Positions 1-8,339 of a stretch of 60,346 bases of DNA are shown here, piece after piece. Each line of letters begins with the position of its first letter. Position 1 is the first letter of the stretch. A model generated the notes under the pieces. The model had not been told where the DNA came from and did no database searches. It saw only the letters and a program-made list of their open reading frames with translations. A program made the translations under genes and the position numbers. Source of the stretch: Candidatus Accumulibacter sp. UBA704 (GTDB taxonomy: Bacteria; Pseudomonadota; Gammaproteobacteria; Burkholderiales; Rhodocyclaceae); the NCBI GenBank assembly GCA_002304785.1, contig DBMG01000166.1, positions 1 to 60,346 of the forward strand. The letters run 5' to 3'.

Positions 1-311
1 CCGAGCGTCTGGTACAGCGCCGGAGCCATCTTGTGGATGACCATCTCGGTAAATTGCACGACGGCGGCGATCACCAGGATGAACGTAATGATGCGCAGGT
101 AGCCGAGTCCGAGCGGCGCCAGCAGCCAGTGCTCGATGTTCCAGCAGATGGAAGCGGCGAGGACGATCACGAAGGTAGTGGCCATGCCCATGCCGAGCGC
201 GCTGTCGATCCGTTTCGACACGCCCATGAAAGGACACAGGCCGAGAAACTTGACGAGCACCACGTTGTTGACGAGGGCCGTGGCAATCAGAAGGAAGAAA
301 TAATCGCTCAT
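1..311 (-). CDS. rnfA: RnfA, electron transport complex subunit (3' part cut by window edge)
   Basis: Integral membrane subunit of the Rnf complex, which couples ferredoxin/NADH electron transfer to an ion gradient and in diazotrophs supplies low-potential electrons to nitrogenase. Only the first ~103 residues are present. They begin MSDYFFLLIATALVNNVVL and include the family hallmark VKFLGLCPFMGVSKR and a later VVQFTEMVIHKMAPALYQ stretch, both strongly RnfA-like. The ATG at 311 is preceded by AAGGAAAGCCC, a good ribosome site. It is transcribed away from nifL, and an rnf operon beside nifLA is also known from Azotobacter, which supports a nitrogen-fixation role. Rest of the gene and rnfBCDGE would lie left of the window. 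Confidence 0.93.
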   Translation of the reverse strand, partial: MSDYFFLLIATALVNNVVLVKFLGLCPFMGVSKRIDSALGMGMATTFVIVLAASICWNIEHWLLAPLGLGYLRIITFILVIAAVVQFTEMVIHKMAPALYQTL

Positions 312-341
312 GGGCTTTCCTTGGCGTTTGCTTTCCCGCTA

Positions 342-356
342 TCACGAACCGTGCCA
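342..356 (-). promoter_or_regulatory. Possible sigma-54 promoter for rnfA
   Basis: On the minus strand TGGCACGGTTCGTGA gives a perfect -24 element but an imperfect -12 element (GTGA instead of TTGC). It sits about 30 bp before the rnfA start and could be served by the NifA-type site at 448-463. Weak because of the -12 mismatch. Confidence 0.35.
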
Positions 357-447
357 TGCACCTGATCGAGGCTCCGGAATCGTGCAAGGCCCTTGAAATC
401 CGCACCGTAAAGGGGTTGCCGCGATGCTCCCGAATCGTGCCCGACGA

Positions 448-463
448 TGTCGCAACTCCTACA
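448..463. promoter_or_regulatory. NifA upstream activator sequence (TGT-N10-ACA)
   Basis: TGT at 448-450 and ACA at 461-463 are separated by exactly ten bases, the NifA binding motif. The centre lies about 87 bp upstream of the predicted nifL transcription start, a normal distance for NifA. The site is shared by the divergent rnfA-nifL gap, so it could serve both directions. Confidence 0.6.
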
Positions 464-516
464 CTTTGCTTGAAACACGACATGTCGGCGGATTGGCGGT
501 GGGGTGCGGGCGGTGG

Positions 517-531
517 TGGTACGAAACTTGC
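517..531 (+). promoter_or_regulatory. Sigma-54 (-24/-12) promoter of nifLA
   Basis: TGGTACGAAACTTGC matches the sigma-54 consensus TGGYACG-N4-TTGC throughout, with GG and GC ten bases apart. The start of transcription would be near 543, giving a short leader to the GTG of nifL at 561. With the TGT-N10-ACA site upstream this suggests NifA autoactivation of nifLA. Confidence 0.72.
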
Positions 532-560
532 GGAGAGTTCCCTGACAACGGAGAACCCCT

Positions 561-2099
561 GTGACGACCCTTAAGCCAACCCTTCCGACGGAACATCTCG
601 CCGGGATCGCATCCACCGTGTTCCAGCAAGCTGTGGAACAGGCGGATATTGCCATTTCGATCACCGACGCCGCAGCCAACATCCTGTACGTCAACCCGGC
701 CTTCACCCGCGTGACCGGTTACGCGGCCGATGAAATCATCGGCGCCAACCAGTCGCTGCTTTCCAACAAATCCACGCCGGAGAGCATTTATCAGGCGATG
801 TGGGCGGCGATTACCGGCGGGCAACCGTGGAGCGGGCGCCTGGTCAATCGCCGCAAGGACGGCAGCAAGTACCTGGCCGATCTGCTGATCACGCCGGTCG
901 TCGATGCTGCGGGTGCGATCACCAACTACCTAGGCATCCAGCGCGATGTTACCGACCTGCACCGCCTCGAATGCGAAGTGGGTGACCAGAAGGCGCTGAT
1001 CGAATCGGTTGTCGATTCCGCGCCGGTCGTGCTGGCCCTGCTCGACAACAATTTCCGCGTCGTGCTCGACAACCACGAGTACAAGAAGCTGATGACCGAC
1101 CTGCGCGCCGTCGAGCCGGCCACGGTCATCCTGGAGGCCGTGCGCGCAAATCTTGGGTCGTCGCTTGGGTCGTCGCTGGCTGCGCCGCGAGTCGGTCGTT
1201 ATGCCTTCCACGACCACGAGATCCGTTTCGATTCGCGCGGCGGGACGCGCTGGTTTTCCTGTTCAGGCCTGTGGGTCCAGCGCAAGGACGGCAAGGTTGA
1301 GACCTTCTTCGATCGTCAGGACGATATCTTCCTGCTCCTGGTCGCCAAGGAGACCACGCGCCAGCGCACCGAGCAAGAAAAGACGCGCCTGGCTCACCTG
1401 CAGGCCATGATGGCCGAGGAGAGCCGCATCGATGGATTGCGCGAAACCCTTTCGGCGGCGGTGTTCAAGATCGAGGGGCCGATCAACATCATGGCCTCGG
1501 TGCTGGCCACGCTGGAGCGGCGCGGCACCGGATCTCCGGCCGGTTCGGCGCTTGCGGGGGCGCTCTATGCCGGGCGGGATGCCATCGACAGCCTGCGCAG
1601 CGCCATTCCAGAGCACACTTCGGAGTCGCGCACGGCCGTGAATCTCAACGAGATCCTGCGTGATGTGCTCGATCTGACCACCACGCGCATGCTGGCCGCC
1701 GGTATTACCGTGCATTGGCAGCCACAGTCGGTCTTGCCGTCGCTCAATGCCTACCCGAACCGCATGCGCATGATGTTCAAGGCGCTTGTCGACAATGCCA
1801 TCGAAGCCATGAACGCCAAGGGCTGGCGCGAACGCGAGCTGCGCGTCGTCACCCGCGGTCACCCGGACCGTGTGGAAGTGGTGATCGAGGACAGCGGGCC
1901 GGGCATTCCCCCCGGCCTGCGCTACAAGGTTTTCGAGCCGTTTTTTTCCACGCGCATGGGCGGTGGCAAACACCTGGGGACGGGCCTGTCGTCGGCACAG
2001 CAGGTTGCGGCCGACCATGACGGGGTGATCGACATTGATTCCACGGAACGGCGCGGATGCCGGGTGCGCGTGGTGCTTCCGGTCAGCCGCAGGGGGTAA
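561..2099 (+). CDS. nifL: NifL, anti-activator of NifA (redox and nitrogen sensor)
   Basis: Cytoplasmic flavoprotein that binds and inhibits NifA under oxygen or fixed nitrogen. 512 residues, close to Azotobacter NifL (about 519). Residues ~25-145 form a PAS domain (VTGYAADEIIG, then GIQRDVTDLH), followed by a second PAS-like region and a helical linker. The C-terminal part is a histidine-kinase-type ATPase domain with N box DNAIEAMN near residue 411, G1 box DSGPGIP near 444, an FEPFFSTR motif and GTGLS. No obvious phosphoaccepting histidine motif is seen, as expected for a NifL that works by binding. The start is GTG with GGAG seven bases upstream. A 12-bp tandem duplication gives LGSSLGSSL near residues 197-205. 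nifA follows after 153 bp that hold a repeat element. Confidence 0.93.
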   Translation: MTTLKPTLPTEHLAGIASTVFQQAVEQADIAISITDAAANILYVNPAFTRVTGYAADEIIGANQSLLSNKSTPESIYQAMWAAITGGQPWSGRLVNRRKDGSKYLADLLITPVVDAAGAITNYLGIQRDVTDLHRLECEVGDQKALIESVVDSAPVVLALLDNNFRVVLDNHEYKKLMTDLRAVEPATVILEAVRANLGSSLGSSLAAPRVGRYAFHDHEIRFDSRGGTRWFSCSGLWVQRKDGKVETFFDRQDDIFLLLVAKETTRQRTEQEKTRLAHLQAMMAEESRIDGLRETLSAAVFKIEGPINIMASVLATLERRGTGSPAGSALAGALYAGRDAIDSLRSAIPEHTSESRTAVNLNEILRDVLDLTTTRMLAAGITVHWQPQSVLPSLNAYPNRMRMMFKALVDNAIEAMNAKGWRERELRVVTRGHPDRVEVVIEDSGPGIPPGLRYKVFEPFFSTRMGGGKHLGTGLSSAQQVAADHDGVIDIDSTERRGCRVRVVLPVSRRG

Positions 2100-2136
2100 C
2101 GGGATGACGTTGAAACCTGTCGCATCATCAGTGTGC

Positions 2137-2213
2137 CGTCACCCCGGCGAAAGCCGGGGTCCAGGAAGCGTTCCACCGGCCTTGCTGGATTCTGGCTTGC
2201 GCCGGAATGACGG
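2137..2213. repeat. REP-like palindromic element between nifL and nifA
   Basis: An imperfect palindrome that starts with CGTCACCCCGGCGAAAGCCG and ends with CGCCGGAATGACGG. It is the same family as the element at 25939-26006 (starts CGTCATTCCGGCGAAAGCCG, ends GGAATGACGG) and resembles the one in the 3' end of draG at 22274-22345. Such dispersed extragenic palindromes are common in Proteobacteria. Here it separates two genes that are usually tightly coupled. Confidence 0.75.
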
Positions 2214-2252
2214 GGTTTTCGGAGGTCCTGGGCGTGAAAGGCGGGTAGGCGC

Positions 2253-3848
2253 ATGAGCGAAATCAATCTGCCCGGCCTGACCACCCTGCGTCGCATCGAA
2301 CTCGAGACGCTGTATCGCGTCGGCGAGATCCTGTCCCGGTCGCTCGACTTTCGTCACTCCTCGCGCGAGATCCTGCGCGCGCTCGACGAGCAGGCGGGGA
2401 TGAGCCGCAGCATGGTCAGTGTTCTTGATCCGGAAAGCGGCGACCTGGTCGTGCATGCCGTCAACGGCAGCGAGGAAGAGGGTCATGAGTCGGTGCGCTA
2501 CCAGGCCGGGGAGGGGCTGCTCGGCCTCATCCTGGAAGAGAAAAGCACGCTGGCCTTGCCGCGCCTCGGCGACGAGCCGCGTTTCCTCAACCGCCTGGGA
2601 CTGTACGACCGGCGCCTGGCGTTCATTGCCGCGCCGATCAGCCTGGGTGGAAATCTGCACGGCGTCCTGGCGGTGCAGCCGAATGCCCCGGACGATGGCT
2701 TGCTGGCCGAACGCACCCGCTTTGTCGAGATGGTCGCCAGCCTGATCGGCCAGAGCATCCGCTTGTCGCTGGATGTCGAGCGGGAAAAGAAAACCCTCGC
2801 CGACGAGCGCGACAGCCTGCGGCGCACGGTGCGCCACCAGTACGGCTTCGACAACATCGTCGGCCGCTCGGCGCCGATGCGCCGGGTGTTCGACCAGGTG
2901 CGCATGGTGTCAAAGTGGAACACGACGGTCCTGCTGCGCGGCGAGACCGGCACCGGCAAGGAACTCATCGCCAACGCCATCCACTACCATTCGCCACGCT
3001 CGAACGGGGCGTACGTGCGCCTCAACTGCGCCTCCCTGCCGGAAAACCTGCTCGAATCGGAACTGTTCGGACATGAAAAGGGCGCGTTCACCGGGGCGGT
3101 GGCGTCGCGGCGGGGACGATTTGAATCGGCCGACGGCGGCACCATCTTCCTCGACGAAATCGGGGAAATTTCCCCGGCCTTCCAGGCCAAGTTGTTGCGC
3201 GTGCTGCAGGAGGGCGAATTGGAGCGGGTCGGCGGGTCGCGCACCGTGAAGGTCGATGTGCGGGTGATTGCCGCGACCCACCGCGACCTGGAGGCAGCCG
3301 TCGACGCCGGCGAGTTCCGCGAGGACCTTTACTATCGGCTGAACGTCATGCCCATCGTCCTGCCGGCGCTACGCGACCGCATGGAGGACGTACCCGACCT
3401 GGCGCATTTTCTGGCCGGCCGTATCGGCGAACTGCAGGGGCGGCGCCTGTCGCTCACCGAGGGCGCCATCCGCCGACTGTCGCAATACTCCTGGCCGGGC
3501 AACGTGCGCGAACTGGAAAACTGCCTCGAACGGGCGTCGGTCATGTCCGAATCGGGAACGATCGAGGCCGATCTGATCCTGATCGACCGCTATCGCGAGG
3601 TTGGGGCAAACTCGTCCATCGCGCCGCAGGCGTCGGGATTCGATAACGTCCCGATGCGTTCGGCCACGCCGGTTCCGTTTGCCGCCGGAGCCCTAGCGGA
3701 CAACGATCTCGACGAGCGCTCACGGGTCATTTCCGCACTCGAACAGGCCGGCTGGGTGCAGGCCCGCGCTGCACGCATCCTCGGGATGACGCCCCGGCAG
3801 ATCGCCTACCGAATCCTGACGCTGAACATCGAAGTGAAGAAGATTTAG
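2253..3848 (+). CDS. nifA: NifA, sigma-54-dependent activator of nif genes
   Basis: Enhancer-binding protein that activates nif promoters with sigma-54. 531 residues. N-terminal GAF domain (about 20-175), then an AAA+ domain with Walker A GETGTGKE at residue 230, the sigma-54 contact loop GAFTGA at 277 and Walker B GGTIFLDEIGE, and a C-terminal Fis-type helix-turn-helix (RAARILGMTPRQIAYRI). The linker between the AAA+ and DNA-binding domains lacks the CX4C cluster of oxygen-sensitive rhizobial NifA, so this is the NifL-controlled class, consistent with nifL upstream. The ATG follows GGCGGGTAGGCGC, a usable but not strong ribosome site. The sequence predicts binding at 448-463 and 18965-18980 in this window. 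Confidence 0.95.
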   Translation: MSEINLPGLTTLRRIELETLYRVGEILSRSLDFRHSSREILRALDEQAGMSRSMVSVLDPESGDLVVHAVNGSEEEGHESVRYQAGEGLLGLILEEKSTLALPRLGDEPRFLNRLGLYDRRLAFIAAPISLGGNLHGVLAVQPNAPDDGLLAERTRFVEMVASLIGQSIRLSLDVEREKKTLADERDSLRRTVRHQYGFDNIVGRSAPMRRVFDQVRMVSKWNTTVLLRGETGTGKELIANAIHYHSPRSNGAYVRLNCASLPENLLESELFGHEKGAFTGAVASRRGRFESADGGTIFLDEIGEISPAFQAKLLRVLQEGELERVGGSRTVKVDVRVIAATHRDLEAAVDAGEFREDLYYRLNVMPIVLPALRDRMEDVPDLAHFLAGRIGELQGRRLSLTEGAIRRLSQYSWPGNVRELENCLERASVMSESGTIEADLILIDRYREVGANSSIAPQASGFDNVPMRSATPVPFAAGALADNDLDERSRVISALEQAGWVQARAARILGMTPRQIAYRILTLNIEVKKI

Positions 3849-3865
3849 GAGTTTCAGGAAACCGC

Positions 3866-4075
3866 ATGAATGACGAAGAGCCGCAATACATCTGCCTCAA
3901 CTACTGCATGGTCGACCAGGATACCGGCTATTGCATGACCTGCGGTCGCCCGCCGTTGCCACCGCCTCCGCCGATGCCTGATTTCAGCCAGAAGATGTTT
4001 GCGGGGATCAAGCTGTCGGGGAAGTCGATTCCTGGCGGAAAAGAAGAAAAACCGGACGGCACGCCGGTCGCGTGA
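3866..4075 (+). CDS. Small DUF1289-like zinc-ribbon-type protein
   Basis: 69 residues, 17 bp after nifA and so probably in its transcript. The N-terminal half has ICLNYCMVDQDTGYCMTCGR, with CX3C and CX2C pairs spaced as in DUF1289 proteins, followed by a run of prolines and a charged tail. The four cysteines suggest a metal site; function is unknown. A diverged copy of its C-terminal coding sequence lies at 11924-12007, on the far side of the exported-protein block. AGGA lies just upstream of the ATG. Confidence 0.7.
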   Translation: MNDEEPQYICLNYCMVDQDTGYCMTCGRPPLPPPPPMPDFSQKMFAGIKLSGKSIPGGKEEKPDGTPVA

Positions 4076-4097
4076 GGGGTGTGCAACCGGCGCGGCA

Positions 4098-7000
4098 TCA
4101 GCGTTCAAGACAGGCAACATCGGGGTTCGGGGCTTTCGGAGGAGTTGCGTCCGGACCAGAGAGAAAACGCACCTCGATGGTCAGATTCTTCATGCCGTCA
4201 TAGCGCGGAAGCCGCGCCTGGAGATCACGCCTGAACGCAGGAATTTCTTGTGCTGTCACGTAGGCGACGTCATAGGTTCGCCAACGGAACTTCTTGCAAT
4301 ACGGCGGCTTCTCGTAGACGTATTCGTGCGCAATCAGGTAATAGTCCTTCTTACCCTCCAATGTACTTGTCGGTGTTGATGCAGCCGTTGAGGAAGAAGA
4401 CTGCGTACTCGGTCCTTGGGTACAGACATTGTTCACACACTTCCCCGATCGACAGTCCCGGTCAGTGGTGCACAGCGGGATCACTCCGGCGCCTCCAGAG
4501 GTTTGCTGCTGATTGACACAGATGCCGGCTGGCGAGTTGCACTTGTAGCCCGTTGGACAGTCACCATCGACCGCACAGCGATTTGCTGTTGAAATGCTTC
4601 GGCCTGAACTGTCCCCAGTGGCTCCCGGTTTTCTCTTGAGGTCTTTTTCCCGCTGGTTTTCGGCAAGCGCATCCAGGTTGCTCTTCACGCCTCGTTTGAG
4701 GTCATCGCTGCTGAACTTGCCCGGATTTTGTATCCCGAAGCCTTGCAGACTACGAATACCGGCGTCGTCCGACCGGCGTTGTTCCCTATCGGCAAATGCC
4801 TTGACCGGATCGTATTCATTCATGCCCTTGCCGGGATCTTCCGGGACGGTTCCCCCATCATCCGGCGTCTTCTTCTTGCTTGGCTCATCATCGGCGAGAG
4901 GTGCCGGGGGCTTTGGCGGTGGCGGCTTGGCGGCCTGTTGCCATAGGTGAAGTTGATCCAGTTTTTCTTTTTCCTTTTCTTCGATGCCCTGACGGCTCCC
5001 CACGACGGGTGGCGCTGCTGGAGTTATCGCCGGCTTCGGGCCTGCAAGCGCAGGCGGAGGAGTAGTGGTAGCCGGTTTGGCGGTTAACCAATCAGGAACC
5101 GAAATGCCAAGTTGTTCAGCTACCCACTTCTGTGCCTTTTCGCCCGGAACGCCGAAAAGAACGTCGTTCAGATTACCCAGTACAGACGAAATTCCTTCAG
5201 CAAGCACTTTGACCAAGGCCATTCCCGGCACTTTTTCGAGTGGCAGCATTGCTGCAACGGCTTTCCATCGGCTGACTAACGCCTGTGCTTTCTCAAGCCT
5301 GTCCATTGCCCCTGACCAATCGCGATAAGCCACTCCACCCATCTCGCGCATCAGCCGGTCTTCGACTACAGCCAAGGAGTCTTTCGCAGTTTTAACCTCG
5401 TCCAGAGCTCTACTGAGATTTCTGAGTTGGTGGGATTCCAGGGCTGTGGGCAGTTTCAAACCCCTCTTGAACAACGCGGCCAGGGGTGGCCCCATTGTCT
5501 TCGTGACAGACTTGAAAATCTCCTTTAGCGACAAAACTGCTTTTACATAGGAGACTGCTTCGACGCCGTAGTATTCGACGGATTTTGCCGTGGCCGGCGA
5601 AACCAGTCCGGAATCGGCAAGGTCTCGCGAAAACACCACGATATGCCCTTTGACGGTCCCGGCCGCTACATCGACAGCGGCGCCCTCCAGAGCCGCCGCT
5701 CCACCTGCAGATGCACCTGCCAAGGCCCCTGGCACGGTTCCAACCCCACCCGCCAACATGCCGCAAGCGCCACCGATACACCCTCCAACTACAGGCATTG
5801 CTGCGAACACCACAATATCGTCCCCAAGTTCCTGAGCGATCGGCTTCAGGCCCTCCAGGCCCCTGTTGCCGCGGGCTTGCGGCGTTACAGCACTTTGCGC
5901 CAGAAGGCCGCCAACCGGGGTTAGTGCCGCGAGGCGCAGAGGCCCGTCGACAAAATAGTCGTCCTGACGGCGCAGTTTCAGGCGTTCGGGCATCAGAAGA
6001 TTGTCAATGACATACTCTCGCCCGGCGATGATTGCCCTGGCACGCGGTACCTGCTCGCTGCCATCTACCCACCAGGGGATCGCCAACCCGCGGCCGAGTT
6101 GTACCAGACTATCCAGCCGCTCAGCCGAGTTGCGTCGCTGATCCAGCGCGGTTGCCGCCAACATCGACGCCGACCGGAGCGCCCCGATCTGTTCTTCCAG
6201 TTGTTTCAATGCCGAAGCCGTCAGAACTGCCTGGCTCCAATCTTCGCTGCCAGCCGCTGCCAACGCAGCCTCAATTATGGGGTCGCCAGCGACAGCCTTC
6301 AGGGATTGAGTAAGCGTTGTCTGAGTGCGTTGCAAACCAGCCAATTGGCGCCGTGCCTCCTCATGCAAGGCTGCCATCGCCGTGTGCAGATTATCGGCTG
6401 CTACGGCGCTGGATATGGCGTTGGCAATAAACCGCTGCAGGCGGGTTGCGCGCAAAGCTTCGAGGCGGCCAGCAAGTTCGCGCAAGGCCATGAAGCTCCG
6501 GTGCTCGTGAGCGACTCGCTCATCCCAGCGTTGCTTCCAGTCCTGCCATTCGTTCTGGAGAGAAATCCAGCGCTCCAGATCGCGCCGCCATGCCCGGGCT
6601 TCGGCTGCCATTCGGGGGTCGTTAGGCACGGGGAAGGGATCGGCGATCTGTCCAAATTCCAACTCGAAGATCAATCCTTCCAGAAACACCAGCTTTTCAT
6701 ATTGAGCCCCTAGCAGGGCGGCAGCCAGTGCCCTGTCCGGGTTTTCGGCTGCAGTCTCGACACGGCCCGCCAAGGTGCGTAGTTCGTCGACTGCCTTCCA
6801 CGACTGCAACACGTCCTCACGGAGAACAGTCAGTGCCGACTGGTAATCGTCTCCGGACTGCACAACGTATTTTGTACCTGTAGCAAACAGTTTCTCCCGG
6901 GAACTTGCTAAACGTCGCATAGCTGCAATGAGATCAACTCGTCTCGCCAATGAGGCGGCCAAATCGCTGGCGATCTGTCGGTGCTGAACCACCGCCGCAT

Positions 7001-7901
7001 GCAACTCGTCGTCCGTTTGATCCACCCCGGAAAATGCCTGTAGGAAGTTCACTGGATATCTCCACCCCGCTCCCGCCAAATCCGTAGCTTTCCAGGCCAG
7101 ATGATCAATGCTTTGCGATGCGTCGATAGCAATCGCTGAAAGCAACCGTTGATGCGGCCCGGAGTCAAGCTGCGCGACCTGACGCTGCAGGCTGGTGACC
7201 AGCGGTTCTGCGGCCAGCGCTGCGTCCACCAGTCCTTGGGCTCGCTCCAACTGCCCTGAAATGCGCTCCAGTTGCAGTGCGTTGCTACTTGCGGTCCAGG
7301 CTTGTCGGGCACCAATCCGTTCTGCTTCGATCTCGCGTCGATGCCTTCCAGAGTGGCTCAACTGTTCCGCGAGGTCGCCAGGAACAGCTTCCAGATTTGT
7401 CCTGGAGAGAACCAACGCATGCATTGCATTCAGGCGCGCTCTGGCGCTGAACTGCATGTTGTCGACCAGCGTCGACCAGTAACGAACTGCCTCCAGCGAA
7501 GCCAGGATTGCAGCATCCTTCAACATTTCCCGGTTCAGGTTTGAGGTCGCTGCATCGCCCAGCAACCCGCGTTCCTTCTGCCGAAAGGCCGATTGTCGGA
7601 CAGCCAGGTAAGGCAGTAACTCTCTTCGCAGTTGACGCTCGTCTTGCAGCCAGTTCGACCCGCCTTCACGAGGTGGCAAGATAGCAACGACCCGCTCCCA
7701 TAGCGCGCTCTCCTGAGCATCCAATGCTTCCAATTCCGCCGCCATATCAAGCATGCGCAACCGCTCGGATTGACCGGCCAGGAGTTGGGAGCGGAACAGG
7801 TCGTCAGCCGATGCCCCAGCCCCGACCGCCGGCACCGAGCCGATTACAGCGAAAACAAGCAGAAACGCCTTGATGGCGCCAATGAGCGGCTTGAAAGTCA
7901 T
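4098..7901 (-). CDS. Very large exported helical protein with Gly-rich membrane segment and Cys-rich modules
   Basis: 1267 residues, not recognised as a known family. Start chosen at MTFKPLIGAIKAFLLVF because GGGGAGGTGCTGAAA precedes it and it opens with a clean signal peptide (cut near VGAGASA). Residues ~30-640 are almost entirely helix-forming, rich in Leu, Ala, Arg and Glu. Residues ~693-755 are a hydrophobic glycine-rich stretch (VVGGCIGGACGMLAGGVG and beyond) resembling glycine-zipper membrane hairpins. A Pro/Lys-rich linker lies at ~990-1015. Two four-cysteine modules (CAVDGDCPTGYKC and CTTDRDCRSGKCVNNVC) lie at ~1108-1161, then a short C-terminal domain. This layout fits a periplasmic or secreted, membrane-inserting, disulfide-bonded protein. 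It diverges from the PDZ-CsgG genes across 438 bp. A toxin-like or envelope-structural role is speculation. Confidence 0.75.
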   Translation of the reverse strand: MTFKPLIGAIKAFLLVFAVIGSVPAVGAGASADDLFRSQLLAGQSERLRMLDMAAELEALDAQESALWERVVAILPPREGGSNWLQDERQLRRELLPYLAVRQSAFRQKERGLLGDAATSNLNREMLKDAAILASLEAVRYWSTLVDNMQFSARARLNAMHALVLSRTNLEAVPGDLAEQLSHSGRHRREIEAERIGARQAWTASSNALQLERISGQLERAQGLVDAALAAEPLVTSLQRQVAQLDSGPHQRLLSAIAIDASQSIDHLAWKATDLAGAGWRYPVNFLQAFSGVDQTDDELHAAVVQHRQIASDLAASLARRVDLIAAMRRLASSREKLFATGTKYVVQSGDDYQSALTVLREDVLQSWKAVDELRTLAGRVETAAENPDRALAAALLGAQYEKLVFLEGLIFELEFGQIADPFPVPNDPRMAAEARAWRRDLERWISLQNEWQDWKQRWDERVAHEHRSFMALRELAGRLEALRATRLQRFIANAISSAVAADNLHTAMAALHEEARRQLAGLQRTQTTLTQSLKAVAGDPIIEAALAAAGSEDWSQAVLTASALKQLEEQIGALRSASMLAATALDQRRNSAERLDSLVQLGRGLAIPWWVDGSEQVPRARAIIAGREYVIDNLLMPERLKLRRQDDYFVDGPLRLAALTPVGGLLAQSAVTPQARGNRGLEGLKPIAQELGDDIVVFAAMPVVGGCIGGACGMLAGGVGTVPGALAGASAGGAAALEGAAVDVAAGTVKGHIVVFSRDLADSGLVSPATAKSVEYYGVEAVSYVKAVLSLKEIFKSVTKTMGPPLAALFKRGLKLPTALESHQLRNLSRALDEVKTAKDSLAVVEDRLMREMGGVAYRDWSGAMDRLEKAQALVSRWKAVAAMLPLEKVPGMALVKVLAEGISSVLGNLNDVLFGVPGEKAQKWVAEQLGISVPDWLTAKPATTTPPPALAGPKPAITPAAPPVVGSRQGIEEKEKEKLDQLHLWQQAAKPPPPKPPAPLADDEPSKKKTPDDGGTVPEDPGKGMNEYDPVKAFADREQRRSDDAGIRSLQGFGIQNPGKFSSDDLKRGVKSNLDALAENQREKDLKRKPGATGDSSGRSISTANRCAVDGDCPTGYKCNSPAGICVNQQQTSGGAGVIPLCTTDRDCRSGKCVNNVCTQGPSTQSSSSTAASTPTSTLEGKKDYYLIAHEYVYEKPPYCKKFRWRTYDVAYVTAQEIPAFRRDLQARLPRYDGMKNLTIEVRFLSGPDATPPKAPNPDVACLER

Positions 7902-8020
7902 TTTCAGCACCTCCCCGTTTGAATGTAATCCACACCTTGGCCATGCCTGCATTCAGGGGAAAAGATGGCCAACTTGGCAGCATCCTGTGATTCAGTATAG
8001 GCAGCTGAATCGGAACTGGC

Positions 8021-8048
8021 TTGACAAGGATGCAGCCGGATCTAAAGT
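8021..8048 (+). promoter_or_regulatory. Candidate sigma-70 promoter for the PDZ-CsgG operon
   Basis: TTGACA at 8021-8026 and TAAAGT at 8043-8048 are separated by 16 bases. Transcription would start near 8055, leaving a leader of about 285 bases before the chosen start at 8340. The rest of the 438-bp divergent gap (7902-8339) shows no convincing gene. Confidence 0.45.
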
Positions 8049-8339
8049 CAAAGAAGAGGCGTATGAATCCGGGCTGGCCTGAAAAATGGGCAAGTTGAAT
8101 GCGGAGTCGGCGTATTTTCGGTAACGCTTTTTTGGTTGCAGCTGCGTCGAATCGCGAAATCTCCGGCATGTCCGGGGGTATGGATTATTGCTGTTGTTCG
8201 GCATGGAGCGCCTCATGCCGGCGTGAGGGAATCGAAAAGACCCGCCCAATTCACGGAGTGGAACGCAGAACGGTATTTCGTCTCATCCCATTTCCCAGCG
8301 CAATCAGATTTGGTATGGGTCAAAGATGGGGGCTTGGTC

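Noticed and set aside
4500..4580. Zinc-finger reading of the Cys modules in the giant protein
   Set aside because: The protein has a signal peptide and the spacing fits disulfide-bonded secreted modules better than metal fingers.
8136..8339. 68-residue N-terminal extension of the first PDZ-CsgG protein
   Set aside because: It would bury the signal peptide inside the protein; the ATG at 8340 gives a normal exported protein.
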